From: Brachymonas wangyanguii | Lineage (GTDB): Bacteria > Pseudomonadota > Gammaproteobacteria > Burkholderiales > Burkholderiaceae_C | NCBI RefSeq assembly: GCF_045055315.1 | Contig: NZ_CP173677.1 | Location: forward strand, 248,001 to 312,000 | Direction: 5' to 3' | Length of the DNA stretch: 64,000 nucleotides | Part shown: positions 29,005 through 36,761 of the stretch, piece after piece | Layout: each line of letters starts with the position of its first letter | Position numbering within the stretch: the first letter of the stretch is position 1 | Position numbers and translations under genes: made by a program | The notes under the pieces: model-generated | Seen by the model: only the letters and a program-made list of their open reading frames with translations | Told to the model about the DNA's origin: nothing | Databases searched by the model: none

Positions 29005-30018
29005 GTGTTCAAGAATCTGATCCTGTTTCGTATTGGTCCCGACTGGAACCCCGGCGTTGCCACGCTGGAGGCTGGTCTGGACAAGAACCGTTTCGTGCCC
29101 TGCGGCCCGACCCAGCAGAAGGCGCTGGGCTGGGTGGAGCCGCGTGGCGAGGCCGGCGGTGCATTGGTGGAAAGCGTGGGTGGCCACTGGCTGCTCAAGC
29201 TGCTGACCGAGCAGCGTGTGGTGCCGGCGTCGGCCGTCAAGCAGCGCGTGGACGAGATCGTTGCCCACATCGAACAGACCACCGGCCGCAAGCCCGGCAA
29301 GAAGGAACAGAAGGAGCTGAAGGAACAGGCGCTGCACGAACTGCTGCCGCGCGCCTTCACGCGCCAGTCCGCGACGCGCGTCTGGATTGCGCCGCAACAG
29401 CGCCTGCTGGTGGTGGATGCCGGCAGCCAGGGCAAGGCCGACGAGGTCACCACGCTGCTGGTGAAGGAGTTCGAGGGGCTGGCGCTGTCGCTGATACAGA
29501 CCGCGGTGTCACCGGCTGCCGCCATGACCGACTGGCTCGGCACCGGCGAGGCACCGGACGGCTTCAGTATCGATCGCGAATGCGAGCTGAAGACCATGGA
29601 CGAGATGAAATCGGTGGTGCGCTATGCGCGCCATCTGCTCGATACCGACGAGGTGCGCCAGCACATCCTGGTCGGTGGCAAGGTGCCGACACGCCTGGCC
29701 ATGACCTGGCAGGATCGTGTCTCCTTCACGCTGACCGATACGCTGCAGCTGAAAAAGCTGGCGTTCCAGGACGTGGTGTTCGAGGACAAGTCGCCCGATG
29801 ATGACGGTTTCGATGCCGATGCCGCGATTGCCACCGGCGAGCTGATCGCCTTGCTGCCGGATCTGTTCGCGATCCTGGGAGGCGAGCAGGAGTTTGGTGC
29901 CGCCACTCCGGCGGTGCAGGCACCGCTGCACCTGCATGTGGCGAGTGGCGTGGCGGCGACAGAAACGGCAACGGTGGCCGAAGCCACCGCTGACGATACG
30001 CCGCCCTGGGAAGACTGA
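29005..30018 (+). CDS. rdgC: Recombination-associated protein RdgC
   Basis: A 337-residue DNA-binding protein that forms ring-shaped dimers on duplex DNA and moderates RecA. Family segments are FKNLILFRIG at the start, FVPCGPTQQKALGWVEPRG, RVWIAPQQRLLVVDAGS and ECELKTMDEMKSVVRYARH. The start is a GTG at 29005, four bases after an AAAGGAA site, and gives the conserved N terminus; the only upstream in-frame start adds ten unrelated residues. It converges on the PaaK-like gene with 22 bases between. Confidence 0.96.
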   Translation: MFKNLILFRIGPDWNPGVATLEAGLDKNRFVPCGPTQQKALGWVEPRGEAGGALVESVGGHWLLKLLTEQRVVPASAVKQRVDEIVAHIEQTTGRKPGKKEQKELKEQALHELLPRAFTRQSATRVWIAPQQRLLVVDAGSQGKADEVTTLLVKEFEGLALSLIQTAVSPAAAMTDWLGTGEAPDGFSIDRECELKTMDEMKSVVRYARHLLDTDEVRQHILVGGKVPTRLAMTWQDRVSFTLTDTLQLKKLAFQDVVFEDKSPDDDGFDADAAIATGELIALLPDLFAILGGEQEFGAATPAVQAPLHLHVASGVAATETATVAEATADDTPPWED

Positions 30019-30020
30019 GG

Positions 30021-30040
30021 GCGGCAGGCGGCGCTGCCGC
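30021..30040. terminator. Convergent hairpin between rdgC and the PaaK-like gene
   Basis: GCGGCAG (30021-30027) pairs with CTGCCGC (30034-30040) and fills the gap between two convergent stop codons. No T run on either side, so it may only block or stabilise transcripts. Confidence 0.35.
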
Positions 30041-31288
30041 TCAATCGTAGCTGCGCGCGTCCTCGATCACCTTGCCGTCATTCGGCAGGCTGCCCGGGGT
30101 GCAGAAGCTGACATCGGCGCGCAGCTTGGTGACTTCGCGCACGGCATTGGCCAGGCCCTGCAGCAGCGCATCGGACGGCTGGCCGCACTCCACCTGCAGC
30201 GTCATCTGGTCGTTGGCCATGGCACCGCTGACCACCAGCCGAGCCTTGACCACTTCCGGGAAACGGCGTGCCACTTCGGCCACCTGCGCCGGATGCACGA
30301 ACATGCCGCGCACCTTGGTCGTCTGGTCGGCGCGACCCATCCATCCCTTGATGCGGGTGTTGGTGCGGCCGGTCGGACACTGGCCGGGCAGCACGGCGGA
30401 CAGGTCGCCGGTGCCAAAGCGGATCAGCGGGTAATCCGGGTTCAGCGTGGTGACAACCAGCTCGCCGACTTCGCCTTCGGCCACCGGGTCGCCTGTGCCG
30501 GGACGTACGATCTCGACAATCACGTGCTCGTCCAGCACCATGCCTTCACGCGCCTTGGTCTCGTAGGCGATCAGGCCCAGATCGGCGGTGGCGTAGCACT
30601 GGAACACCTGCACGCCGCGCTCGGCAAACCAGTCGCGCAGGCTGGGCGGGCAGGCCTCGCCGCTGACCATGGCCTTGGTCACCGAGGGCAGGCTGACGCC
30701 CATCTCGGCGGCTTTTTCCAGGATGATCTTGAGGAAGCTCGGCGTGCCGACATAACCGGCCGGATGCAGCTCCAGCATCGCCTGCACCTGCTGTTCGGTC
30801 TGGCCGATGCCGCCCGGGAACACGGTGCAGCCACGGGCGTGGGCACCGTTTTCCATCATGCTGCCGGCCGGCGTGAAGTGGTAGCTGAAGCAGTTGTGCA
30901 CCAGCTCACCACTGCGGAAGCCGCTGGCGTGCATGGCGCGGCCCATGCGCCAGTAGTCGCGCGCCTTGCCTTCAGGCTCGTAGATCGGGCCCGGGCTGGC
31001 AAACACGCGACCCATGTTGGGGCCATAGCCAATCGCGCTGAAGCCGCCAAAGGCGTTCAATGCGCGCTGCGCCTTCTGGCGCTCCAGCAGTTCGTACTTG
31101 CGCGTCACCGGCAGCGTTGCCAGTGCCTCGCGGCTGGTGATGCTGGCGGCATCCACGCCAGCTAGGATCTCGGCCATGGCCGGCGAGTTCTGCTGGGCAT
31201 GGGCAATCTGCTTCGGCAGGGCGGCAAACAGGGCGGCTTCGCGCTCCTCGGCCGGACGGATTTCCAGGGTGTCGTAATAGGTCTGCAT
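30041..31288 (-). CDS. Phenylacetate-CoA-ligase-like protein with atypical P-loop
   Basis: A 415-residue member of the PaaK branch of AMP-forming enzymes, last gene of the liv cluster. It keeps the family fold segments CFSYHFTPAGSMMENG, CTVFPGGIGQTEQQVQ, GTPSFLKIILEKA, MVSGEACPPSLRDW and a late lysine in NDGKVIEDAR. The ATP-binding P-loop, SSGTTGKS in the true PaaK at 45957, reads SPGPIYEPEG here (residues 98-107). Whether it still adenylates a substrate is unclear. Relatives occur in liv clusters of other Burkholderiales, to my knowledge. Possible roles are activation of the transporter's cargo or a non-catalytic partner. Confidence 0.8.
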   Translation of the reverse strand: MQTYYDTLEIRPAEEREAALFAALPKQIAHAQQNSPAMAEILAGVDAASITSREALATLPVTRKYELLERQKAQRALNAFGGFSAIGYGPNMGRVFASPGPIYEPEGKARDYWRMGRAMHASGFRSGELVHNCFSYHFTPAGSMMENGAHARGCTVFPGGIGQTEQQVQAMLELHPAGYVGTPSFLKIILEKAAEMGVSLPSVTKAMVSGEACPPSLRDWFAERGVQVFQCYATADLGLIAYETKAREGMVLDEHVIVEIVRPGTGDPVAEGEVGELVVTTLNPDYPLIRFGTGDLSAVLPGQCPTGRTNTRIKGWMGRADQTTKVRGMFVHPAQVAEVARRFPEVVKARLVVSGAMANDQMTLQVECGQPSDALLQGLANAVREVTKLRADVSFCTPGSLPNDGKVIEDARSYD

Positions 31289-31389
31289 GGTCGGACAGAA
31301 AGCAAAAGGTCAGATGGAGGGCGCAGCCAGCCTGCACGCGGCAGTGGCGTGCGCCCAGGGCTTGAAAAATCCGGAGATCCGGGCCGGCT

Positions 31390-32235
31390 TCAGGCCAGCC
31401 AGCGCTTGCGGCGCTTGTAGCTCTTCACGTCCTTGAAGCTCTTGCGTTCGCCGCCACCCATGCCGAGGTAGAACTCCTTCACGTCCTCGTTGCTGGTTAG
31501 CTGTTCGGCGGTGCCATCCATCACGATGCGGCCGCTTTCCATGATGTAGCCGTAGTCGGCGTACTTCAGCGCCATGTTGGTGTTCTGCTCGGCCAGCAGG
31601 AAGGTGGTGCCTTCCTTGGTGTTCAGGTCCTTCACGATCTCGAACACCTCTTCCACGATCTGCGGCGCCAGGCCCATGGAGGGCTCGTCCAGCAGCACCA
31701 TGTTCGGGTTGCTCATCAGCGCGCGGCCGATGGCGCACATCTGCTGCTCGCCGCCGGAGGTGTAGGCGGCCTGGCTGGTGCGGCGCGTCTTCAGGCGCGG
31801 GAAGTAGTTGTAGACCTTTTCCAGGTTGGCGGCGATTTCGCCACGGTCCTTGCGCGTGTAGGCACCGGTCAGCAGGTTTTCCTCGATGGTGAGGTGGGCG
31901 AAGCAGTGGCGGCCTTCCATCACCTGCACCACGCCGCGCTTGACCAGGTCGGCCGGCGACAGGTTCTGGATCTGCTCGCCGCGGTATTCGATGGTGCCCT
32001 TGGTGACTTCACCGCGCTCGCCGGCCAGCAGGTTGGAAATGGCGCGCAGGGTGGTGGTCTTGCCGGCACCGTTGCCGCCCAGGATGGCGACCACGCCGCC
32101 TTCGGGCACGCTCAGGGACACGCCCTTGAGCACCAGGATCACGTGGTTGTAGATGACTTCGATGCCGTTGACCGTGACCAGCGCGGGTGCGTCGAGGCGC
32201 GGGTTGGCGGCTGCGGCGGGGGTGGTGGTGTCCAT
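31390..32235 (-). CDS. livF: Branched-chain amino acid-type ABC transporter ATPase LivF
   Basis: A 281-residue ATPase that drives the LivH-LivM channel. Walker A is GGNGAGKTTTLRA, the Q-loop region VMEGRHCFAHLTIEENL, the signature appears as TSGGEQQM (where LSGGEQQ is usual) and Walker B is MVLLDEPSMGLAP. It has about 20 extra residues at the N terminus and a lysine-rich tail (SFKDVKSYKRRKRW), longer than the 233-residue E. coli LivF. It lies downstream of the binding-protein gene, separated by two hairpins. Cargo may be aromatic or aliphatic acids in place of amino acids, given the ligase genes in the operon. Confidence 0.9.
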   Translation of the reverse strand: MDTTTPAAAANPRLDAPALVTVNGIEVIYNHVILVLKGVSLSVPEGGVVAILGGNGAGKTTTLRAISNLLAGERGEVTKGTIEYRGEQIQNLSPADLVKRGVVQVMEGRHCFAHLTIEENLLTGAYTRKDRGEIAANLEKVYNYFPRLKTRRTSQAAYTSGGEQQMCAIGRALMSNPNMVLLDEPSMGLAPQIVEEVFEIVKDLNTKEGTTFLLAEQNTNMALKYADYGYIMESGRIVMDGTAEQLTSNEDVKEFYLGMGGGERKSFKDVKSYKRRKRWLA

Positions 32236-32313
32236 GGGCGTTGTCTCCGTAGGTATTGTTGTCGGTGGGGCAGGGTGCCGGCACTGGCAAGGGGGCGCGG
32301 GGGCACCGCCTTG

Positions 32314-32355
32314 CCGCTGCCAGGGCAGCGGGGCAGTCCGGCTCAGCGGACTGCC
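32314..32355 (-). repeat. Tandem stem-loops between livK and livF
   Basis: Two hairpins lie back to back after the livK stop: CCGCTGCC/GGCAGCGG (32314-32331) and GGCAGTCCG/CGGACTGCC (32332-32355). Neither is followed by a T run. Such structures behind a binding-protein gene commonly protect the upstream mRNA from decay and lower expression of downstream genes; that role is inferred here. Confidence 0.55.
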
Positions 32356-32366
32356 GGGATCAACGA

Positions 32367-33812
32367 TCAGGCGTTGCAGTCTTCAGCGGTACGGGCCTGG
32401 ATGCCCTTCTCGCTGGCGTACTTGGCAGCGCCTTCCTTGATCAGCGGATCCAGCACGGCGGCATCACCCTGGATCCAGTCGGTCTGGATGTTCCACTTGC
32501 TGCCGTCCCAGGTCTGGACGCGGGCCGCGGTAGAACCCATGTGGTCCTGGCAGGTGGTGGCGATCGGGTGGATCATGTCACCGAAGCCCAGCGCTTCCAG
32601 CTTGGCCTTGTCCAGGTTCAGGTTCTCCATGCCCCAGCGCACCTGCTCGGCGGTCATGACCTTGCCCTTGCCGAACTTCTCCTGGGCTGCCTTCACGGCT
32701 TCAACCGACAGCATCTGGATCGCGACGCCGCGGTTGTACAGCACGGTACCGACTTCGTCACGGCTGGAGGCAGTGCCGTTGTTCTTGTCATAGACGTGCT
32801 TCAGGATGTCCTGGATCACCGGATACTGCTGGCCGCTGCCGTTCAGTGCCAGCGCGTTGTAGCCGGCGGCACCCTGGCCCACGTCCTTCACGTCCGGCTC
32901 GGCACCGGCCCACCACACGCCATACATCTTGTCGCGCGGGAAGCCGGTGGCTTGCGCTTCCTTCAGGGCGGTGGAGTTCATCACGCCCCAGCCCCACAGC
33001 AGCACATAGTCAGGCTTGCTCTGGCGCACTTGCAGCCAGGTGGCCTTCTGTTCCACGCCCGGTGCGGTTACTGGCAGCATCTGCAGTTCGAAGCCGTGCA
33101 TTTCGGCACGCTTCTGCAGCAGCGGGATCGGCTCCTTGCCGAACGGGCTGTCGTGGTAGACCAGGGCGATCTTCTTGCCCTTCAGCTTGTCCAGGCCGCC
33201 TTCCTTCTGGCCCAGGTGCTGGATCAGCACGTCAGCGCCGGTCCAGTAGCTGCCCATGTTGGGGAAGTTCCACTTGAAGTGCGTGCCATCCTGCGACACC
33301 GACAGGCCGTAGCCGAAGGTCTGCAGCGGGATCTTGTCGACCGGGGCCTTCTCGGTCAGGGCGAAGGTAATGCCGGTGGATTGCGGGTCGAACATGGCGA
33401 CGCCGGGCTTGGTCTTCAGGCGCTCGTAGCACTCCACGCCGCGGTCGGTGGCGTAGCCGGTCTCGCACTCCTCGAAGGCAATCTTGACGCCATTGATGCC
33501 GCCGTCACGCTCGTTGACCAGCTTCAGGTAGTCCTGCTTGCCGTCAGCCCACGGGATGCCGTTGGGTGCGTAGGGGCCGGTACGGTAGGACAGCAGCGGG
33601 AAGAACTGCTTGTCGGCGCTGGCTTCCACGGTGACGGACTTGCCGCCGCCGCCGGTGGCTGCCGGGGCGGCAGCGGTGCCGGCTGCAGCGCCGGAGGCTG
33701 CGCCACTGGCAGCAGTACTGGTGCTGGAACCCTTGTCGCCGCAGCCGGCCAGGGCCAGCAGGGCTGCAGCGGCAACGCTCAGCAGGGCGGGGCGGAATTG
33801 GAGTGTAGTCAT
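32367..33812 (-). CDS. livK: ABC transporter substrate-binding lipoprotein, LivK type
   Basis: A 481-residue periplasmic-binding protein of the leucine-binding fold. The signal ends in ALLALAGC (Cys24), so it should be a lipoprotein, which is less usual for Gram-negative binding proteins. A roughly 35-residue Ala/Ser/Thr/Gly linker follows, then the mature domain (FPLLSYRTGPYAPNG, GINGVKIAFEECETGYA, MFDPQSTGITFALTEKAP). It is longer than E. coli LivK (369). The ATG at 33812 has a CAGGAGAC site; upstream in-frame residues are not signal-like. The ligand is unknown. Confidence 0.88.
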   Translation of the reverse strand: MTTLQFRPALLSVAAAALLALAGCGDKGSSTSTAASGAASGAAAGTAAAPAATGGGGKSVTVEASADKQFFPLLSYRTGPYAPNGIPWADGKQDYLKLVNERDGGINGVKIAFEECETGYATDRGVECYERLKTKPGVAMFDPQSTGITFALTEKAPVDKIPLQTFGYGLSVSQDGTHFKWNFPNMGSYWTGADVLIQHLGQKEGGLDKLKGKKIALVYHDSPFGKEPIPLLQKRAEMHGFELQMLPVTAPGVEQKATWLQVRQSKPDYVLLWGWGVMNSTALKEAQATGFPRDKMYGVWWAGAEPDVKDVGQGAAGYNALALNGSGQQYPVIQDILKHVYDKNNGTASSRDEVGTVLYNRGVAIQMLSVEAVKAAQEKFGKGKVMTAEQVRWGMENLNLDKAKLEALGFGDMIHPIATTCQDHMGSTAARVQTWDGSKWNIQTDWIQGDAAVLDPLIKEGAAKYASEKGIQARTAEDCNA

Positions 33813-33888
33813 GGGTTTGTCTCCTGGTGTGTTGAAAGTGGAAAAAGTGGGAAATTCAGATTCGGAAAAAGGACAGTCGGATTGGCAA

Positions 33889-34965
33889 TCAGTGCGGGAA
33901 GGGCCAGATCCGGAGTTTCTGCTTGGCCATGCTCCACAGCTTGGCCAGGCCATGCGGCTCGACGATCAGGAACCAGACGATCAGCGCGCCGAAGATGGTG
34001 AACTCGATGTGCGAGATGGTGGCGGTGGACATGCTCATGCCGAACAGGCCAGCCACGAAGGGCAGGAAGTTGGTCAGGAAGATCGGCATCAGCACGATGA
34101 AGGCGGCACCGAAGAAGCTGCCCATGATCGAGCCCATGCCGCCGATGATCACCATGAACAGCAGCTTGAAGGACAGGTCCACGCTGAACGCGCCCGGCTC
34201 CCAGGAGCCCAGGTGGATGAAGGCCCACAGCACGCCGGCCATGCCGACAATGAAGGAGCTCACGGCAAAGGCCGACAGCTTGGCGAACATCGGACGGATG
34301 CCGATCACCGCAGCAGCCACGTCCATGTCGCGGATCGCCATCCATTCACGGCCGATGGCGCCACGGACCAGGTTCTTCACCAGCACGGCACTGATCACCA
34401 GCACGCTCAGCACGAACAGGTAGCGGGCCACCGGCGTATCCAGCGGGATGCCGAACAGGCTCAGGTTGCTGACCGAGACCGAGCCGGACGCCGAGTTGTT
34501 GGTCAGCCACTTGATGCGCAGGAACATCCAGTCGCTGAAGAACTGGGCGGCCAGCGTGGCCACTGCCAGGTAGAGGCCTTTCACGCGCAGCGAGGGCAGG
34601 CCGAACAGGATGCCGAAGGCCATCGCGCACAGGCCGCCAAACAGCAATGAGATGATCAGCGGCATGCCGTCGACACGTGCCAGCAGGTTGAAGGCACCGT
34701 AGGCGCCGACCGCCATGAAGGCACCGGAGCCGAGCGAGATCTGGCCGCAGTAGCCAACCAGCACGTTCACGCCCAGGGCCGCCAGACACATGATCAGCAG
34801 CGGGATCAGCACGGCGTTGAACCAGTAGGGGCTGGCAATCGCCGGCACCACGATGAACACCACGGCCAGCAGCGCCAGCATGAAGAAGCGGTCCTGCTTG
34901 ATCGGCAGCATGGCCTGATCGGCACGGTAGGTGGTCTTGTATTGACCGTTTTCGCGGTAAAGCAT
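33889..34965 (-). CDS. livM: Branched-chain amino acid-type ABC transporter permease LivM
   Basis: A 358-residue inner-membrane protein with about 9-10 helices. The family core is visible in CLAALGVNVLVGYCGQISLG, FGLPSLRVKGLYLAVATLAA, GREWMAIRDMDVAA and the EAA-like segment FMVIIGGMGSIMGSFFGAAF. It pairs with LivH to form the channel. The soluble first 25 residues (LYRENGQYKTTYRAD) are characteristic of this Burkholderiales-type cluster. It lies between livH and livK on the minus strand with short gaps. Confidence 0.92.
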   Translation of the reverse strand: MLYRENGQYKTTYRADQAMLPIKQDRFFMLALLAVVFIVVPAIASPYWFNAVLIPLLIMCLAALGVNVLVGYCGQISLGSGAFMAVGAYGAFNLLARVDGMPLIISLLFGGLCAMAFGILFGLPSLRVKGLYLAVATLAAQFFSDWMFLRIKWLTNNSASGSVSVSNLSLFGIPLDTPVARYLFVLSVLVISAVLVKNLVRGAIGREWMAIRDMDVAAAVIGIRPMFAKLSAFAVSSFIVGMAGVLWAFIHLGSWEPGAFSVDLSFKLLFMVIIGGMGSIMGSFFGAAFIVLMPIFLTNFLPFVAGLFGMSMSTATISHIEFTIFGALIVWFLIVEPHGLAKLWSMAKQKLRIWPFPH

Positions 34966-34993
34966 GGGAAGTCTCCAGTTTTATCGTTATGGG

Positions 34994-35923
34994 TTACACG
35001 CGATCGATGATCTTTTCACCGAACAGGCCTTGCGGACGGAACAGCAGGAACACCAGCGCCAGCACATAGGCAAACCAGATCTCGATGCCGCCGCCGACCA
35101 TGGGGCCCAGGTAGACTTCGGACAGCTTCTCGCCGACACCGATGATCAGGCCGCCGATGATGGCGCCGGGCACCGAGGTCAGGCCGCCCAGGATCACCAC
35201 CGGCAGGGCACGCAGTGCCACGGTGGCCAGCGAGAACTGCACGCCGAGCTTGGAGCCCCAGATCATGCCGGCCACCAGGGCGACGATACCGGCCACGCAC
35301 CAGACGATGACCCAGATGCGGTTCAGCGGAATGCCGATCGACTGGGCGGCCTGGTGGTCGTCCGCCACGGCGCGCAGGGCACGGCCGGTGGTCGTCTTCT
35401 GGAAGAACAGCGTCAGCGCGGCAACCAGCACGGCAGCAATCGCGGCTGCAATCAGGTCTTCACGGTTGATCAGCACGCCGCCTTCGATCAGGCCTTCCAT
35501 CACCAGCACCGGATCCTTGGGCATGCCGATGTTGATCGAGTAGATCTGGCTACCGAACAGGGTCTGGCCGACGCCTTCCAGCAGGTAGGTGATACCCAGC
35601 GTGGCCATCAGCAGCGTGGCACCGTCCTGGTTCACCAGGTGGCGCAGCACCAGGCGCTCGATCAGCCAGGCCACCACGAACATGATGAGCGCGGCGCCGA
35701 TGAAGGCGATCAGGTTGGCGGCAATCATGTTGCTGATGCCGAGGTACTGCGGAATCCATTCGGCCAGGCGCGCCATCGCCAGTGCGGCGAAGAGCACCAT
35801 GGCACCCTGGGCAAAGTTGAACACGCCGCTGGCCTTGAAGATCAGCACGAAGCCGAGCGCGACCAGCGAATACAGCATGCCGGTCATCAGGCCGCCGAGA
35901 AGGGTTTCGAGGAAAAATCCCAT
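34994..35923 (-). CDS. livH: Branched-chain amino acid-type ABC transporter permease LivH
   Basis: A 309-residue inner-membrane permease with about 8 helices. Typical segments are LLGGLMTGMLYSLVALGFVL, FNFAQGAMVLFAALAMA, TGRALRAVADDHQAAQSIGI and LGGLTSVPGAIIGGLIIG. It should form a heterodimer with LivM and take energy from LivG and LivF. The start at 35923 is preceded by a GGAGACAAC-type ribosome site in the transcript. Confidence 0.93.
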   Translation of the reverse strand: MGFFLETLLGGLMTGMLYSLVALGFVLIFKASGVFNFAQGAMVLFAALAMARLAEWIPQYLGISNMIAANLIAFIGAALIMFVVAWLIERLVLRHLVNQDGATLLMATLGITYLLEGVGQTLFGSQIYSINIGMPKDPVLVMEGLIEGGVLINREDLIAAAIAAVLVAALTLFFQKTTTGRALRAVADDHQAAQSIGIPLNRIWVIVWCVAGIVALVAGMIWGSKLGVQFSLATVALRALPVVILGGLTSVPGAIIGGLIIGVGEKLSEVYLGPMVGGGIEIWFAYVLALVFLLFRPQGLFGEKIIDRV

Positions 35924-35951
35924 GTTGTTGTCTCCTTGCGTGGTCGCCGGT

Positions 35952-36737
35952 TCAGTGGCTGGAGCCCAGATAGGCCCGGATCACGTCTTCGTTGTTGCGC
36001 ACTTCTTCGGGGCTGCCGTCACCGATCTTCTTGCCGTAGTCCAGCACCACGACGCGGTCGGAAATGTCCATCACCACGCCCATGTCGTGCTCGATCAGCA
36101 CGATGGTGGTGCCGAATTCCTCGTTCACGTCCAGGATGAAGCGGCTCATGTCCTGCTTTTCCTCGACGTTCATGCCGGCCATCGGTTCGTCCAGCAGCAG
36201 CACCTGCGGCTCCATCGCCAGTGCGCGGCCCAGGTCGACGCGCTTCTGCAGGCCGTAGGGCAGGGTGCCGACCGGCGTCTTGCGGAAGGCCTGGATTTCC
36301 AGGAAGTCGATGATGCGTTCCACGTATTCGCGGTGGCGGATCTCCTCGCGCTCGGCCGGGCCGAAGCGCAGTGCCTGCAGGAAGATGTTGCTCTTGATCT
36401 TCAGGTTGCGGCCGGACATGATGTTGTCGAGTACGCTCATGCCCTTGAACAGAGCCAGGTTCTGGAAAGTACGGGCCACGCCCATCTCGGCCACCTGGCG
36501 GCTGTTCATGTGGTCAAAGGTCTTGCCACGGAAGGTGATGGAACCTTCGGTCGGGGTGTAGACGCCGTTGATGCAGTTCAGCATCGAGCTCTTGCCGGCG
36601 CCGTTGGGGCCGATGATGGCGCGGATCTCGTGCTCCTGCACGTTGAAGGAGATGTCGGTCAGTGCCTTCACGCCGCCAAAGCGCAGGCTGATGTTCTTGA
36701 TGTCAAGAATGACGTCGCCGATTTTTTTCGTAGTCAT
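35952..36737 (-). CDS. livG: Branched-chain amino acid-type ABC transporter ATPase LivG
   Basis: A 261-residue ATPase with Walker A IGPNGAGKSSMLNC, signature region LPYGLQKRVDLGRALAM, Walker B VLLLDEPMAGMN and the H-loop IEHDMGV. The signature LPYGLQKR departs from LSGGQQ in the way typical of LivG proteins. It lies between the acyl-CoA ligase gene and livH, 28 bases from the latter, within one minus-strand operon of seven genes. Confidence 0.93.
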   Translation of the reverse strand: MTTKKIGDVILDIKNISLRFGGVKALTDISFNVQEHEIRAIIGPNGAGKSSMLNCINGVYTPTEGSITFRGKTFDHMNSRQVAEMGVARTFQNLALFKGMSVLDNIMSGRNLKIKSNIFLQALRFGPAEREEIRHREYVERIIDFLEIQAFRKTPVGTLPYGLQKRVDLGRALAMEPQVLLLDEPMAGMNVEEKQDMSRFILDVNEEFGTTIVLIEHDMGVVMDISDRVVVLDYGKKIGDGSPEEVRNNEDVIRAYLGSSH

Positions 36738-36761
36738 GTTGCGGTCTTCCGTCGGTCGTGA

